Shown: one piece after another, positions 1-10,496 of the stretch
How the letters are laid out: each line of letters opens with the position of its first letter
Position numbering within the stretch: the first letter of the stretch is position 1
Source of the DNA: Triatoma infestans
Taxonomy: Eukaryota > Arthropoda > Insecta > Hemiptera > Reduviidae
Direction of reading: 5' to 3'
Assembly (NCBI GenBank): GCA_011037195.1
Contig: JAAEAF010003586.1
Span: 22,261 to 86,260 of the forward strand
DNA length: 64,000 nucleotides
Notes under the pieces: model-generated
The model's input: only the letters and a program-made list of their open reading frames with translations
What the model was told of the DNA's origin: nothing
The model's database searches: none
Position numbers and translations under genes: made by a program

Positions 1-18
1 TTAAAAAAAAAAAAAAAA

Positions 19-880
19 TCTGGTGTGAAACACTCACACAACTGTCAATTACAATTTTATAGTTTGTGTACCAAATTTGATGAAATTCGTCGAAAATTGT
101 ACAGTAAAAGCACACTTCCGGTTTACTAAATTTTCTTGAAACTCGGAATTTTGGCCATCTATTTATTTCTAATTAATTTTCTTTGGATGATAGAATTGTA
201 TAGCACTTTAGAGAAAAACATATTCCTACCCTATCCCCCCCTAAAAGTGCCCTTAAATGAATTTTCCTAAAGAAATGTTTTCTTTTATAACTGTAGATCT
301 TTGTATGTACAGTTTATATATGTTATTTCAAAAAAATCGTCGGAACCATTTTTGAGAAAATCACGAAAAAGTGGGAAAAAAATCATTTAGTAAAAAGTGG
401 TAAAGTAAACGCACTTCCGGTTATACGATTTTTTTTTTTTAAACTTGGAATTTCAACAATATATTCAATTCTAATTAACATTAGTTAGATGACAGAATTG
501 TCCTAATAAACTGAAATAGCACTTTAGATGAAAACCTAACCCCACCCGTCCCCCCAAAATTGCCCTTAAATGAATTTTCCCAGAGAAATGTTTCAAACAA
601 AAATTGTAGCTCTTTGTATGTATAGTTGATATATCATGTTTGAAGAAAATCGTCGGAACCATTTTTGAGAAAAACGCAAAAAAGTAAAAAAAAAAAAAAA
701 AAAATATAGTAAAGTGGTACTTCCGGTTGAGGAATTTTGACAGATAACGTACTGTCAGATCCCATGGTGATAACTAAACGGAATATCAAGTTTCAACTTT
801 CTACGTGTTTTTCGTGTTTGAGCTATGCTGTTCACAGACACACACAGACCATTTGGCTAAAAACTAAGAGAAAGTAAAAA
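19..880 (+). mobile_element. Family A (Helentron/HINE-like) copy, 3' end shortened
   Basis: The copy starts at TCTGGTGTGAAACACTCACA after a poly-A tract and contains both ~300-bp modules, recognisable by CACTTCCGGTT near 112 and 410, and the partial third module near 717. It ends in AAGAGAAAGTA. The stretch between the microsatellite and the terminal hairpin is deleted, so the 3' hairpin is missing. It has no coding capacity. Family membership rests on alignment by eye to more than ten other copies in the window; the Helentron-like class is inferred from structure. Confidence 0.8.
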
Positions 881-1736
881 ATGAAAGATACTGTTTACCC
901 GTTACTATCTTCATTGAAAGTAAGTGAGGTAAAGTACATCTGAAAAGTTAATAATATAAAAATAAAAAAAAGACTTACGTTATCTGAAGTATTTAATCAT
1001 TTAAAATAAGAAATAAAAAGCTAGAAGGATTATTTATATCGCTGTTTAATTCAAAATTAGTTGTAATAATCATATAAATGTTTTTAAGTAACTCTGAATA
1101 TAGCAATAATATAAATACATATCATTTTCATATCGAGACATTTGATCAAGAATAGTAACTTAACTGGGGCTGCTTAACCTATTGCTGATTTTTTTTATAA
1201 TTTTGTGTCAAAAGTATTGTGTATTAATGGAAAAGCTATTTGGAGTTAATTTGCTTCAAAATAATAGGCGGATTCATTGACCATCATACATCAAGAAATA
1301 GATAAATAAAAATTAACATAATTTATTAATCTAAATGGACAAATAAGTAAAAACTTGGTTTTTACAAAATCTTCGAAAGGATTTTTAGTTGAAGTGTCTT
1401 TGTAATTTTGAAAGCGTTTATGTGGAGTAAACAGTTGAAATGCTGCTCTAGATTAAACTGTTGATGAAGTGAGCTAGCGTGTTCTTATGGAGATCACTAG
1501 AATAAACAAAAGAAGCATTGGAGTAAGGGAATCTATCTAATGACTAACTAGCACTATGTCTTGGCGAACTTTAGCCTCGCGTTTTGTCGAATATTCTCCA
1601 AATTAATAGAATCATCAATTTTATTCGAATTTGAGGAACTCTTACTAATACTTTGAAATCCTATGTATTCCAAATAAATTTTTTTTTTTAAGGAATGATC
1701 TGTAGATATAGGCGTGAACAAAATATGTCTCAAAAA
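881..1736. other. AT-rich stretch without recognisable genes
   Basis: AT-rich sequence with short homopolymers. I see no coding signature, no tRNA-like boxes and no resemblance to the repeat families elsewhere in the window. Confidence 0.5.
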
Positions 1737-1800
1737 TTTGGTGGTGTGAAACACTCACACGAATTTTCTCTTACTGCAGTTTACAGCATTTAAGTGAAAA
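1737..1800 (+). repeat. Family A left-end fragment
   Basis: GTGTGAAACACTCACAC, the 5' hairpin of family A, is followed by a diverged TTTTCTCTTACTGCAG. The copy ends after about 60 bp, so only the terminus remains. Confidence 0.65.
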
Positions 1801-1807
1801 ATTTTTT

Positions 1808-1970
1808 CCATTTTTTTTTTTTTACTTTCTCTTACTCCTAGTAAGAGGAAGTATTGTAATCGTGTCAAATTTTCGAAATCCAGTTTTCACCGGAAATATC
1901 CGTTTTGAGGTCCGCTGAGTACAAAAAAGTGGTTATTAGCAAATGGTCTGTACGTGTGTGTAATTCTTTT
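1808..1970 (-). repeat. Family A 3'-end fragment, left flank of LINE insert
   Basis: This reads as the reverse of the family A 3' end, starting TACTTTCTCTTACTCC and running through the hairpin to the TG-rich stretch. It carries private variants (GGTCCGCTGAGTAC, GTGGTTATT) that recur only at about 3,043-3,205, on the other side of the LINE fragment. The two pieces are therefore copies of one parental sequence. Confidence 0.75.
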
Positions 1971-1989
1971 TTTATTTTTTTTATTTTTT

Positions 1990-3042
1990 GAGGGTTCTGT
2001 ACTGCGACCATTCTTTTGATCTATTGTACCCCCCCCTCTGGTGCCTAAGATGAGCTAGCTCATCTATAGCACCCTCTCCAGGTTTAGCTCTCTGAGGAAT
2101 CTTAGGATCCTGGAAGGTTCTAGGGTAGGTATTTCTTCCTCCCCTATCTGGTAACAACCCAGACTGCTGAATCTTCTTTGAATGACGGCATCACAGTCCG
2201 TGAGGAGATGTATCGGAGTTTCCTCCGCCTCTCCACAGAATCTGCATATGCCGTCACCTACTAGGCCAAGCTTTCTCAGGTGCCCCCTGAGTCTGCAATG
2301 CCCCGTAAGGAATCCCGTAAGAATACGGATCCTATTCTTGCTCAGACTGATGAAGGCTTTCGACCTTTTCTGGTTATAGCCACCCAGACAGACCTTGGCC
2401 TGCGTCACCCAATGTAGGGTAACCCTATTACTCCTGCCTAGGTCGTTAAGCTTGCCTAGGCATTCCCATACCATTTTAGAACTGATTGCATAAGAGCTCA
2501 GTGCTTTAATAGGATAGGATAACTATCTCCTGATTCCGATATCCTCGACCAAGGTTCAACTGAGTGCACCTTCCAGTAGCGTAAATCTTCCTCCTGGTAG
2601 ATGCTAGGAAACCTACCCATGGGTTCTGAGTGTTTGGTTCTAGGCCCAAACACTCCTGCCCCGGTTCCTTCGAGGGTCTTAGACCCATCTGTATACCACT
2701 TAATGGCATGCTTGCTAATGCTGTCCAGGACGGATCCATTGCTCCACTCTCCTTTCGTACTTAGCTTCGTAGAAAAATTCTTAACGAAGCTATATTTCTT
2801 AGTCATACTATCTCTAGGAAAGCCCCAGGGGAGGGAGCCAATAGAAGGAATCATTCGCCTCCCAAAACCTAGCCCACATCCCCCCATGCCGTCCCTAGAG
2901 ATTCTGAGGAGGGCTCCCTTCGTCACTCGTTCCACCACTAGGAGGAGCGGTGTGAGATTGAGAATAACCTCAATCCCGGCTGTAGGACACGTCCTCATTG
3001 CTCCCGTCGTGCATAGGCACGCAAGGCGTTTGCAATGGTTTC
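1990..3042 (-). pseudogene. LOA/I-like LINE fragment: RNase H and C-terminal zinc motif
   Basis: Reading leftward, the frame at 3,106-2,498 covers the end of the RT-thumb region (ACLCTTGAMRTCPTAGIEV) and then the RNase H start WYTDGSKTLEGTGAGVFGP. After a frameshift, the frame at 2,474-2,064 covers the rest of RNase H and the C-terminal CRFCGEAEETPIHLLTDC zinc-like motif that follows RNase H in LOA/I-type non-LTR retrotransposons. The preceding LTGHCRLRGHL block is also typical of that group. RT and endonuclease are absent (5' truncation). Frameshifts make it a dead copy. It is more GC-rich than its surroundings, as are the other LINE pieces here. Confidence 0.82.
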
Positions 3043-4087
3043 TCCATTTTTTTTTTTTTTTACTTTCTCTTACTCCTAGTAAGAGGAAGTATTGTGATAG
3101 TGTCAAATTTTCGATAACCAGTTTTCACCGGAAGTATCCGTTTTGAGGTCCGCTGAGTACAAAGAAGTGGTTATTGTGCAAATGGTCTTTGCGTGTGTGT
3201 ATACGTGTGTATATATGTGAACAGCATAGCTCAAAAACGTGAAACCCTAGAAACTTGAAACTTGATATTCCATTTAGGTATCACCATGGGATCTGACAAT
3301 ACATTATCTGTCAAAATTTTGTCAACCGGAAGTACCACTTTAATAGTTGGTTTCTTTACTTTTTTGCGTTTTTCTCAAAAATGGCTCCGACGATTTTTTT
3401 CAAATTTGTTATATCAACTACACATACAAAGAGTTTACAACTTTTATTTGAAACATTTCTCTGGGAAAATTCATTTAAGGGCAGTTATGGGGGAGGGGTG
3501 GGGTTAGGTTTTCATCTAAAGTGCTAATTTCAGTTGATTAGACAATTCTCTCATCTAAATAATGTTAATTAGAATCCCATATGTTGTTGAAATTCCGAGT
3601 TTCAAAAAAAAAATCGGATAACCGGAAGTGTGTTTACTTTACCACTTTTTACTTACTAAATGATTTTTTTTTTTTTCACTTTTTCGCGATTTACTCAAAT
3701 GTGGCTTCGACGATTTTCTTAAAACTTCGTATATAAACTAAACATACAAATATCTACAACTTTTATTTAAAACATTTCTCTGGGAAAATTCATTTAAGGG
3801 CACTTTTAGGGGAGGGGTGGGGTTATGATTTTCTCTAAAGTGCTATCATAGTTGATAATACAATTCTATCATCCAAACAAGATTAATTGAGAAATAAGTA
3901 GACGGCCAAAATTGCCGAGTTTCAAAGAAAATATAGTAAACCGGAAGTGCGCTTTTACTGGGCAGTTTTTTTTTTCCACTTTTCGACGAATTTCATTAAA
4001 TTTTGGTTCACAAAAAATATAAAAATTTGTCAATTATAATTTAAAAAACTGGAGTAAGAGAAACTTGTATGAGTGTTACACACCAGA
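3043..4087 (-). mobile_element. Family A copy, full length, reverse orientation
   Basis: It runs from the 3' hairpin at 3,061 (TACTTTCTCTTACTCC then AGTAAGAGG) through a TG microsatellite, the GTATCACCATGGGATC block, two modules with CCGGAAGT boundaries, and the 5' hairpin ending in CACACCAGA at 4,087. At about 1.03 kb it is a reference-quality copy. The G-rich core near 3,478 (GGG, then GGGGG, GGGG and GGGG runs) is well preserved. It has no coding capacity. Confidence 0.88.
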
Positions 4088-4094
4088 TTTTTTT

Positions 4095-4651
4095 TTTCTT
4101 TTTTCATCGTATACTTCCTTCACACATAAATGCCTATTATTGTGAAACATTTTCCCGGAAAAATTTATTTTTGGCGGGGTTCTGGAGGTAGGGGGAACAG
4201 TAGCGTTATGCTTCCTCCTTTAAAGTACCACTTCAGTATTAATATATGATTTTTACCATCTACATCATATTAATATATATTTAGAAGCATTGATAGAATT
4301 CTAAATTTCTAACGAAATCGGATAACCGGAAGTTGTGCGACCAATTAAAAGGTTTTTTGAGTTTTTTGGGGGAATTTTCTCGAAAACGTCTGTGACGATT
4401 TCCTTTCAATTTGTTATGGTAACTTTACAGATAAAAACATATTACTTTTATTTGAAATATTTAAAAAATAAATAAATAAATAAAATATTATGGATACGTA
4501 CGGGAATTTGTATGTGCTAAGATTAGTAGGTTGGTTATTTTACCCCACCAAACATATTTATGTATTTGTTTATACAAATATATAAAATTTGCCATTTTAT
4601 ATCGTAATTTGTTACAGAATGCCATGTGAATGTTTCACGCCAGATTTTATT
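4095..4651 (-). mobile_element. Diverged relative (family B) copy
   Basis: This shares the module architecture of family A at low identity: a CCGGAAAAATTTATTTT block, a G-rich stretch, AATCGGATAACCGGAAGT and TGTGACGATTT, finishing GAATGTTTCACGCCAGATTTT. A segment of about 120 bp (4,475-4,595) with TAAATAAATAAAT interrupts it. I treat it as an older subfamily, recognisable also at 23.7, 38.9, 42.4 and 51.6 kb. Confidence 0.6.
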
Positions 4652-4654
4652 TCT

Positions 4655-4772
4655 TTATCTTCTTCCGTTAGTAAGAGGAAGTATTGCGATCGTGTCAGAT
4701 TATCGAAATGTGAATTTCCACCGGAAGTACATATTAGGGGTCCCCTGAATACGAAAAAAACACCTTTCTCCT
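4655..4772 (-). repeat. Family A/B 3'-end fragment
   Basis: A diverged hairpin (CTTCCGTTAGTAAGAGG), then GTATTGCGATCGTGTCAG and CACCGGAAGTACATATTAGG. It is cut off where a copy in the opposite orientation begins. Confidence 0.6.
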
Positions 4773-4783
4773 GAACAACACCA

Positions 4784-5743
4784 GTTCTCAAAATTATAAT
4801 TGACAAAATTTTTATAGTTTTTGTGTACCAAAATTTAATGAAATTCGACGAAAAGTGGAAAAAACTGCCCAGTAAAAGCGCACTTCCGGTTTACTATATT
4901 TTCTTGAAACTCGGGATTTTAGGCCATCTATTTATTTCTAATTAATGATTTTTACTTTTTTGGATGATAGAATTGTATAATCAACTATGATAACAGTTTA
5001 GAGAAAAACATAACCCCATTCCTCCACTAAAAGTGCCCTTAAATGAATTTTCCCAGAGAAATGTTTTAAATAAAAGTTGTAGATCTTTGTATGTGTAGTT
5101 TATGTATGATGTTTCAAGAAAATCGTCGGGTGACATTTCTGAGAAAATTGCGAATAAGTGAAAAAAAAAAAATCATATAGTAAAGTGGTAAAGTAATCAC
5201 ATTTCCGGTTATCCGATTTTTTTAAAACTTGGAATTTCAACAACATATTTAATTCTAATTAACGTTAGTTAGATAACAGAATTGTGTAATAAACCGAAAT
5301 AACACTTTAGATGAAAACCTAACCCCACCCCTCCCCCAGAAGTGCCCTTAAATGAATTTTCCCAGAGAAATGTTTCATATAAAAGTTGTAGCTCTTTGTA
5401 TGTCTAGTTCATATACCAAGTTTAAAGAAAATCGTCGGAGCCATTTTTTGAGAAAAATGCAAAAAAGTAATAAAACTACGTAGTAAAGTGATACTTCCGG
5501 TTGAGGAATTTTGACAGATAATGTACTGACAGATCCCATGGTGATACCTAAACGGAATACCAAATTTCAACTTTCTACAGTTTTTAGTTTTTGAGCTATG
5601 CTGTTCACGTACACACACTCACAGATCATATTCTACTAAAAACCACTTTTTTGGAACTTCAAAACGTATATTTCCGGTGAAAACTCGATATAGAAAATTT
5701 GACACGATTACAATACTTCCTCTTTCTAGGCAGTAAGAGAAAG
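4784..5743 (+). mobile_element. Family A copy lacking its 5' hairpin
   Basis: The copy enters at CCAGTTCTCAAAATTATAAT, just inside the normal 5' hairpin. It has both modules and the third partial module, loses most of the CA microsatellite, and ends at a modified 3' hairpin (TCTTTCTAGGCAGTAAGAGA). The only damage is the missing 5' tip. Confidence 0.8.
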
Positions 5744-5749
5744 TATAAA

Positions 5750-6197
5750 ATGGAAAGTCACAGGAAGTTCTAAATTGATATTCCATTTTAGTCACTTTCT
5801 CGTATCAGACACGCAGATTTTGGGCAAAATCCATCAACCGGAAGTTCGACTTTACTGAATAATTTTTATGTTTTTGTTTTTTAGTTTTTCGTGATTTTTT
5901 TTTCGCTAACAGCTTCAATGATTTTTTTTTTTTAAACTTCAGACAATATTTTTAAAATTCGTTGAACAATTCGCTTGAAAATTGCAACCTTTCTAAAATG
6001 TGTTTCATTACACATTATTTCATTACACACACATACACACACACACACACACACACTCATCTATCACTTTCTAAAAACTAGTTTTGCCTCTTCAAATATC
6101 CTCAAATATTTACGCGTATTTCGTTGAAAATTCAATTTAAAAAAAATTTGACATATATTGCAATCCTTTCTGTTTACAGCTGTAAGAGAAAGTAAAA
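5750..6197 (+). mobile_element. Family B 3' half with CA microsatellite
   Basis: Diverged module remnants (CATCAACCGGAAGTTCGACT) lead to a CA microsatellite at about 6,027-6,058 and a terminal CTGTAAGAGAAAGTAAAAA. The order of parts matches the 3' half of family A. Confidence 0.55.
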
Positions 6198-6567
6198 ATT
6201 AGTATAAATAACATCATAAAAAAAAAAAAATAAATAAATAAAAGAAATATATATTACAAAAGCAGTTATCCATTGTAATTTGACATACTTTCTTCAGCGC
6301 ACATACACCGCTCTGGTAACAGTGATGTGGGACTGTTATGATCTTAGTTATACTGCCAACAAAAACCAAATGACCTCCACCACATCATCTAATATCTCAT
6401 AAAAGATTGAAGTTTTAGTAATAACGTATGCCTTTCAAATCACTACTAAACTTGAAATACATTTCGTATCATGCTGTTAATTATTTTTTTTTCTTTACTT
6501 TCTCTTACCGCTGCGATCTTTTTCGAACCAGAGATTTTACAGGAAATACAAACTAGAAAAAAATGGT

Positions 6568-6680
6568 TTTTACTTCCTCTTACTCCTAATAAGAGGAAGT
6601 ATTGTAATCGTGTCAAATTTCGCGATATCGAGTTTTCACCGGAAATATCCGTTTTGAGGTCCTCCCCTGAATAAAAAAAA
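6568..6680 (-). repeat. Family A 3'-end fragment
   Basis: This has the terminal hairpin (CTTACTCCTAATAAGAGG) and the adjacent ~90 bp in reverse orientation. It is truncated at the start of the next, forward copy. A short TACTTTCTCTTACCG remnant lies just upstream at about 6,494. Confidence 0.65.
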
Positions 6681-6681
6681 A

Positions 6682-7651
6682 TCTGGTGCGAAACACTCAC
6701 ACAACTTTCTCTTACTCCTGTTCTCAAAATTATAATTGACAAAGGTTATGGTTTGTGTACCAAATACAACGAAATTCGTCGAAAACTGTTCAGTAAAAGC
6801 GCACTTCCGGTTTACTAATTTTCTTAGAACTTGGAATTTTGGTCATCTATTTATTTATAATTATTTTTCTTTGGATGATAGAATTGTATAATCAACTATG
6901 ATAGCACTTTAGAGGAAGCTGTAACCCCTCCCCTCCTCTAAAAGTGCCCTTAAATGAATTTTTCTAGAGAAATGTTTTAAAAAAAAGGTGTAGATCTTTG
7001 TATGTTTAGTTAATATGTGTAGTTTCAAGAAAATCATCAGAGCCATTTTTGAGAAAATCGCGAAAAAGTGAAAAAAAATCATTTACTAAAGTGTTAAAAC
7101 AAACGCACTTCCGGTTATCCAATTTTTTTCAAACTCGGAATTTGAACAACATAATTAATTCTAATTAACATTATTTAGCTGACAGAATTGTCTAATAAAC
7201 TGAAATTGCAGTTAAGATGAAAACCTAACCCCTCCCCTCCCCCAGAAGTGACCTTATTTGAATTTTCCCAGAGAAATGTTTCAAATAAAAGTTGTAGCTG
7301 TTAGTATGTGTAGTTGATATATCAAGTTTAAAGAAAATCGTTGGAGCCATTTTTGAGAAAATCGCAAAAACGTAAATAAAACAACTAGTAACTAGTACTT
7401 CCGGTTAAGGAATTTTGACAGATGAACTACTGTCGGATCCCATGGTGATAACTAAACGGAATATCAAGTGTTAACTTTCTACGATTTTTCGTTTTTAAGC
7501 TATGCTGTTTATATACATACACACACACAGACAGACCATTTGCTAAAAACCACTTTTTTGGACCTCAAAACGGATATTTCCGGTGAAAACTCAAATATCG
7601 AAAATTTGACACGATTACAATACTTCCTCTTACTAGGAGTAAGAGAAAGTA
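6682..7651 (+). mobile_element. Family A copy, full length
   Basis: The 5' hairpin has one change (GTGCGAAACACTCACAC). Then follow the 15-bp subterminal repeat, module 1 from about 6,801, module 2 from about 7,103, partial module 3 from about 7,393, a CA microsatellite near 7,516, and the 3' hairpin ending GGAGTAAGAGAAAGTA. At 970 bp both ends are preserved, so this copy is good for defining the family. It has no coding capacity. Confidence 0.88.
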
Positions 7652-7654
7652 AAA

Positions 7655-7678
7655 AAAATGGTTTTTTACCAAATGGTC

Positions 7679-7716
<38 letters not shown>

Positions 7717-8160
7717 AACAGCATAGCTCAAAAACGAAAAAATCGTAAAAAGTTCAAACTTGATATTCGATTTAAGAATCACCATGGGATCCGGATAATA
7801 GGTTATCTGTCGAAATTCCTCAACCGGAAGTACTACGTTTTTCTCAAAAATGGTTCCAACGATTTTTTTTAAAACTTCGTTATATCAACTATACATACAA
7901 ATATCTACAATATTTATTATTTGTAACATTTCTCTGGGAAAATGCATTTAAGGGCACTTTTGAGGGGAGGGGTAGGGTTAGGTTGCCCATAAAGTGCTAT
8001 TTTAGTTTATTATACAATTCTATCCATCTAAATAATATTAATTAGTATTAAATATATTGTTGAAATTCCGAGTTTGAAGAAAATCCAGATGACCGGAAGT
8101 TTGTTTTTACTAAGCAGTTTTTTCAGTTTTCTGTGTTATGATTTCCTCTAAATTTACTAA
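7655..8160 (-). mobile_element. Family A copy, both ends lost, tail-to-tail with neighbour
   Basis: It begins inside the TG microsatellite region and runs through GGGATCCGGATAATAGG, one module and the CCGGAAGTTTG boundary. It is in the opposite orientation to the copy ending at 7,651, so the two microsatellites face each other and about 7,500-7,735 forms an imperfect hairpin-capable inverted repeat. Confidence 0.75.
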
Positions 8161-8561
8161 TACAATTGATTTTAAGAGTGGTTTTAGGCTTTGTCCATTA
8201 CGTTTAAATAAAAAAAATTCTCAAGCTTTTTTATGGCTTCAATAGAGGGCATTATACAACAAGTTCGCTCAAATATACAAGTATAATCACTACCACATTT
8301 TTTTATGGCCAGCCAAACTAACTACGTATATAAACGTTGCAGTTTTAAAAGAAAGTTTAATTATATTTTTATTTATTGGAGTAAGGAGAAATATTTTTAA
8401 TTTAATTAAATAATCATTAAGTTTCAAACATCCAAAACTACTTGAACTTCCTGGACTTAATATTGGGGAGACGCACATTATATATTACTGGATTTAGGGC
8501 CTGGTATAGAATGTAAGTTAAAAGTTGTAAGTTAGAATTACGGATCACATGACAGCCCTAT
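8161..8561. other. AT-rich stretch without recognisable genes
   Basis: No coding or repeat signature seen. It ends with CCTATTA, which also follows the far end of the composite inverted repeat at 16,996-17,002. Confidence 0.4.
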
Positions 8562-8780
8562 TATAATGGGATTCGAATCATTTAAGATTCATAGGATCCG
8601 AAGAACGAAGAAGCAGACATTAAATGAATCAAAAGTTAGTTACTCCCCTCCCCAAATCACCATCTAGGCCAGACTAGGAAGTGGAGAGTTCGATTCATAT
8701 AAATAGAGCGAAAGCACGAAGAGTTCAGGACAGTTTTTTTACGACAGTTATACGACAACAGTACAACCAGTCAGCAAACC
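8562..8780 (+). repeat. LTR-like repeat, 5' part (outer left end of composite)
   Basis: This is a copy of the dispersed repeat that starts (T)GTAATGGGATCCGAATC. It includes the GGATCC-rich head, a GCCAGACTAGGAAG block and a TATA-box-like CATATAAATAGAGCG, followed about 30 bp later by an initiator-like TTCAGGACAGT. After AACCAGTCAGCAAACC it jumps directly into LINE sequence. The mirror copy at 16,800-16,995 does the same in reverse. TATA box plus near TG/CA-type ends suggest an LTR, but no internal retroelement genes are seen with it. Confidence 0.6.
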
Positions 8781-10069
8781 TATATCTACTTAGAACGTTT
8801 AGTACAGTCCCACTTATCCAACTACCTTGAACAGAATCACCTGCTTAACCCATTTCAATCTGGCTTCCGCCCCGGGTACTCGACTCAATCAACTCTCCTA
8901 AAAATCACCCATGACTTACAAATCGCCATAGACAACCAACAACTCACTATTCTAGTTCTCTTAGACTTCTCCAAAGCATTTGATACTGTTTGACCACCAA
9001 ATTCTTCTCACTAAACTCCAGTCCCTCTCTCTGTCCAATAGCGCCATCCGTTGGTTCCAATTCTTTCTATCAAACCGATCCCAGTATGTAGTTATCTCAG
9101 GTAGCGAACCTTCTAATCCCCTTCCTCTTTCCCGTGGCGTGCCCCAGGGCTCCTCTTTATCCCCAACCCTCTTTTCTGTATATATCAATGATCTGCCTTT
9201 ATCCATTGTCCATTCCAGCTGCCACCTTTATGCCGGTGACTCCCAGATTTGCCTGTCCTTTTAGCCTTCTGATCTTCAAGATGCAATAAACAAGCTGCAG
9301 GATGATCTTAACAACATTAATTCGTGGGCAGTAGCTAACATGCTTTCCCTTAACCCAGATAAATCCAAAGCCATTGTCATTGGTTCCCAATTCCTCATAA
9401 ACTCCACTGCTCCCTTCCCCAACCTTTTCCTCACCAACATCCCGATAAAATATTGTACTTCTGTAAAAAACCTCGGAATCATCTTCGACCAAAACCTCTC
9501 CTGGAAAAATCACATCTCCCAAATTAACCGCCAATCCATATTTATCCTCAGACAGTTCAATATTTCCCGCCATCTCTCCCAGCGAAGACCCGTCAACTCC
9601 TTGTGACCTCCCTTATATTTTCCCCCATTTTGACTAGGGTTGTTTAGTGTACGGGGGACTCTCTGGAGATCTCGAGGCCAAACTTAAACGTCTCATGAAC
9701 TGTTTTATTCGTTTTATCCTCGGAATCCCCAGAGACTTCCGCATATCGCACTTCTACCACGAGTTGAACTGGCTCTTCCCTATCTATCGTCGCCAGTACT
9801 TCTTGGGCTCTTTTCTCTTTCAAGTCATCCAGTTTCAAAGACCCTCATATATCTTCAAACGTCTGAAATTTAAATCGTCTGTCCACTCCCGTAACACTCG
9901 CTCCCGTCCTTCCGATCTTTATACTCCCTCCCACCAAACATCCGCTTTTGAAAAATCCTTTGTAATCCGTGCCACCTATCTATGGAACTCCTTACCTTTG
10001 TCTATCCATCGTGCCTCCATTACTGATACCTTCAAGTCCCGTCTTATTCACCACCTCTTATCCTTATAA
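8781..10069 (+). pseudogene. CR1/L2-like (Jockey group) LINE reverse transcriptase, broken
   Basis: Reverse transcriptase of a non-LTR retrotransposon, truncated at the 5' side. The first frame (8,781-8,993) reads into FRPGYSTQSTLLKITHDLQ and LVLLDFSKAFDTV, RT motif A. A single extra T then shifts the frame to DHQILLTKLQ and on to GVPQGSSLSPTLFSVYINDL (motif B). The catalytic motif C reads YAGDSQICL where YADD is expected, so one catalytic aspartate is lost. The next frames cover LSLNPDKSKAIVIGS, the thumb, LGIIFDQNLSW and the C-terminal SRPSDLYTPS...LWNSLPLSIHR region, ending in a stop near 10,069. Stops at 9,262 and 9,603 confirm it is dead. The endonuclease is absent, and the 5' junction abuts an LTR-like fragment. 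Confidence 0.88.
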
Positions 10070-10330
10070 GTCTCTCCGAACCCCTAGAAGTTTCCTGCCT
10101 CTTTCCTATCATACTGACTAAATAATTTTCAATAATTATTATTATCAATAATTGCAAGCGATATGTACATAATTGTCAAGGCCAGACACACTAGGCCACT
10201 TGTATTTTGTATTATTGTTCCTAAGGGACTTATGTCCCGGAACAGGAATAAAATTTTATCATTACTTTCATTATTTACTATCTTCTTATTATACAACCAG
10301 TCTGTCTCTTTATATTTCCCTCAAAGTACA
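10070..10330. other. LINE 3' flank, part of inverted-repeat arm
   Basis: After the RT stop comes AT-rich sequence, then GGCCAGACACACTAGGCC and CTTATGTCCCGGAACAGG. It is repeated in reverse complement at about 16,460-16,740. This may be the LINE 3' UTR. No coding region seen. Confidence 0.6.
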
Positions 10331-10495
10331 ATATTGTATCGGGATGTTGTTGAGGAAAATGGTGGGGAAGGGAGCAGTGGAGTTTATGAGGAATATGGCT
10401 TTGGATTTATTTGGGTTAAAAGAAAGCATGTTAGTTGCTGCCCACGAATTAATGTTGTTAAGATCATCCTGCAGCTTGTTTATTGCACATTAAAT
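10331..10495 (-). repeat. Inverted LINE fragment (copy of 9,279-9,458)
   Basis: Reverse complement of the RT segment around ATGCTTTCCCTTAACCCAGA, including CAGGATGATCTTAACAACAT. A short internal deletion removes the stretch around GTCATTGGTTCCCAA. It shows the LINE folded back on itself within the arm; the same inverted piece is present at 16,300-16,466 in the other arm. Confidence 0.8.
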
Positions 10496-10496
10496 A

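Noticed and set aside
471..662. Recurrent small frames with similar peptides (containing FKLGISTTHTKSYNF and LKHFSGKIHLRA) in many family A copies
   Set aside because: They are translations of the conserved module core. The frame opens and closes differently between copies, starts vary, and the length stays near 60-100 codons. Conservation follows the nucleotide repeat, not a protein.
2601..3146. A 181-codon forward frame over the LINE fragment
   Set aside because: It is the antisense of the LINE coding region, which has clear RNase H and zinc motifs on the minus strand, and it runs into the family A hairpin.
7468..7872. A 134-codon frame across two opposed family A copies
   Set aside because: It spans the junction of two elements in opposite orientation and consists of microsatellite and module translation.
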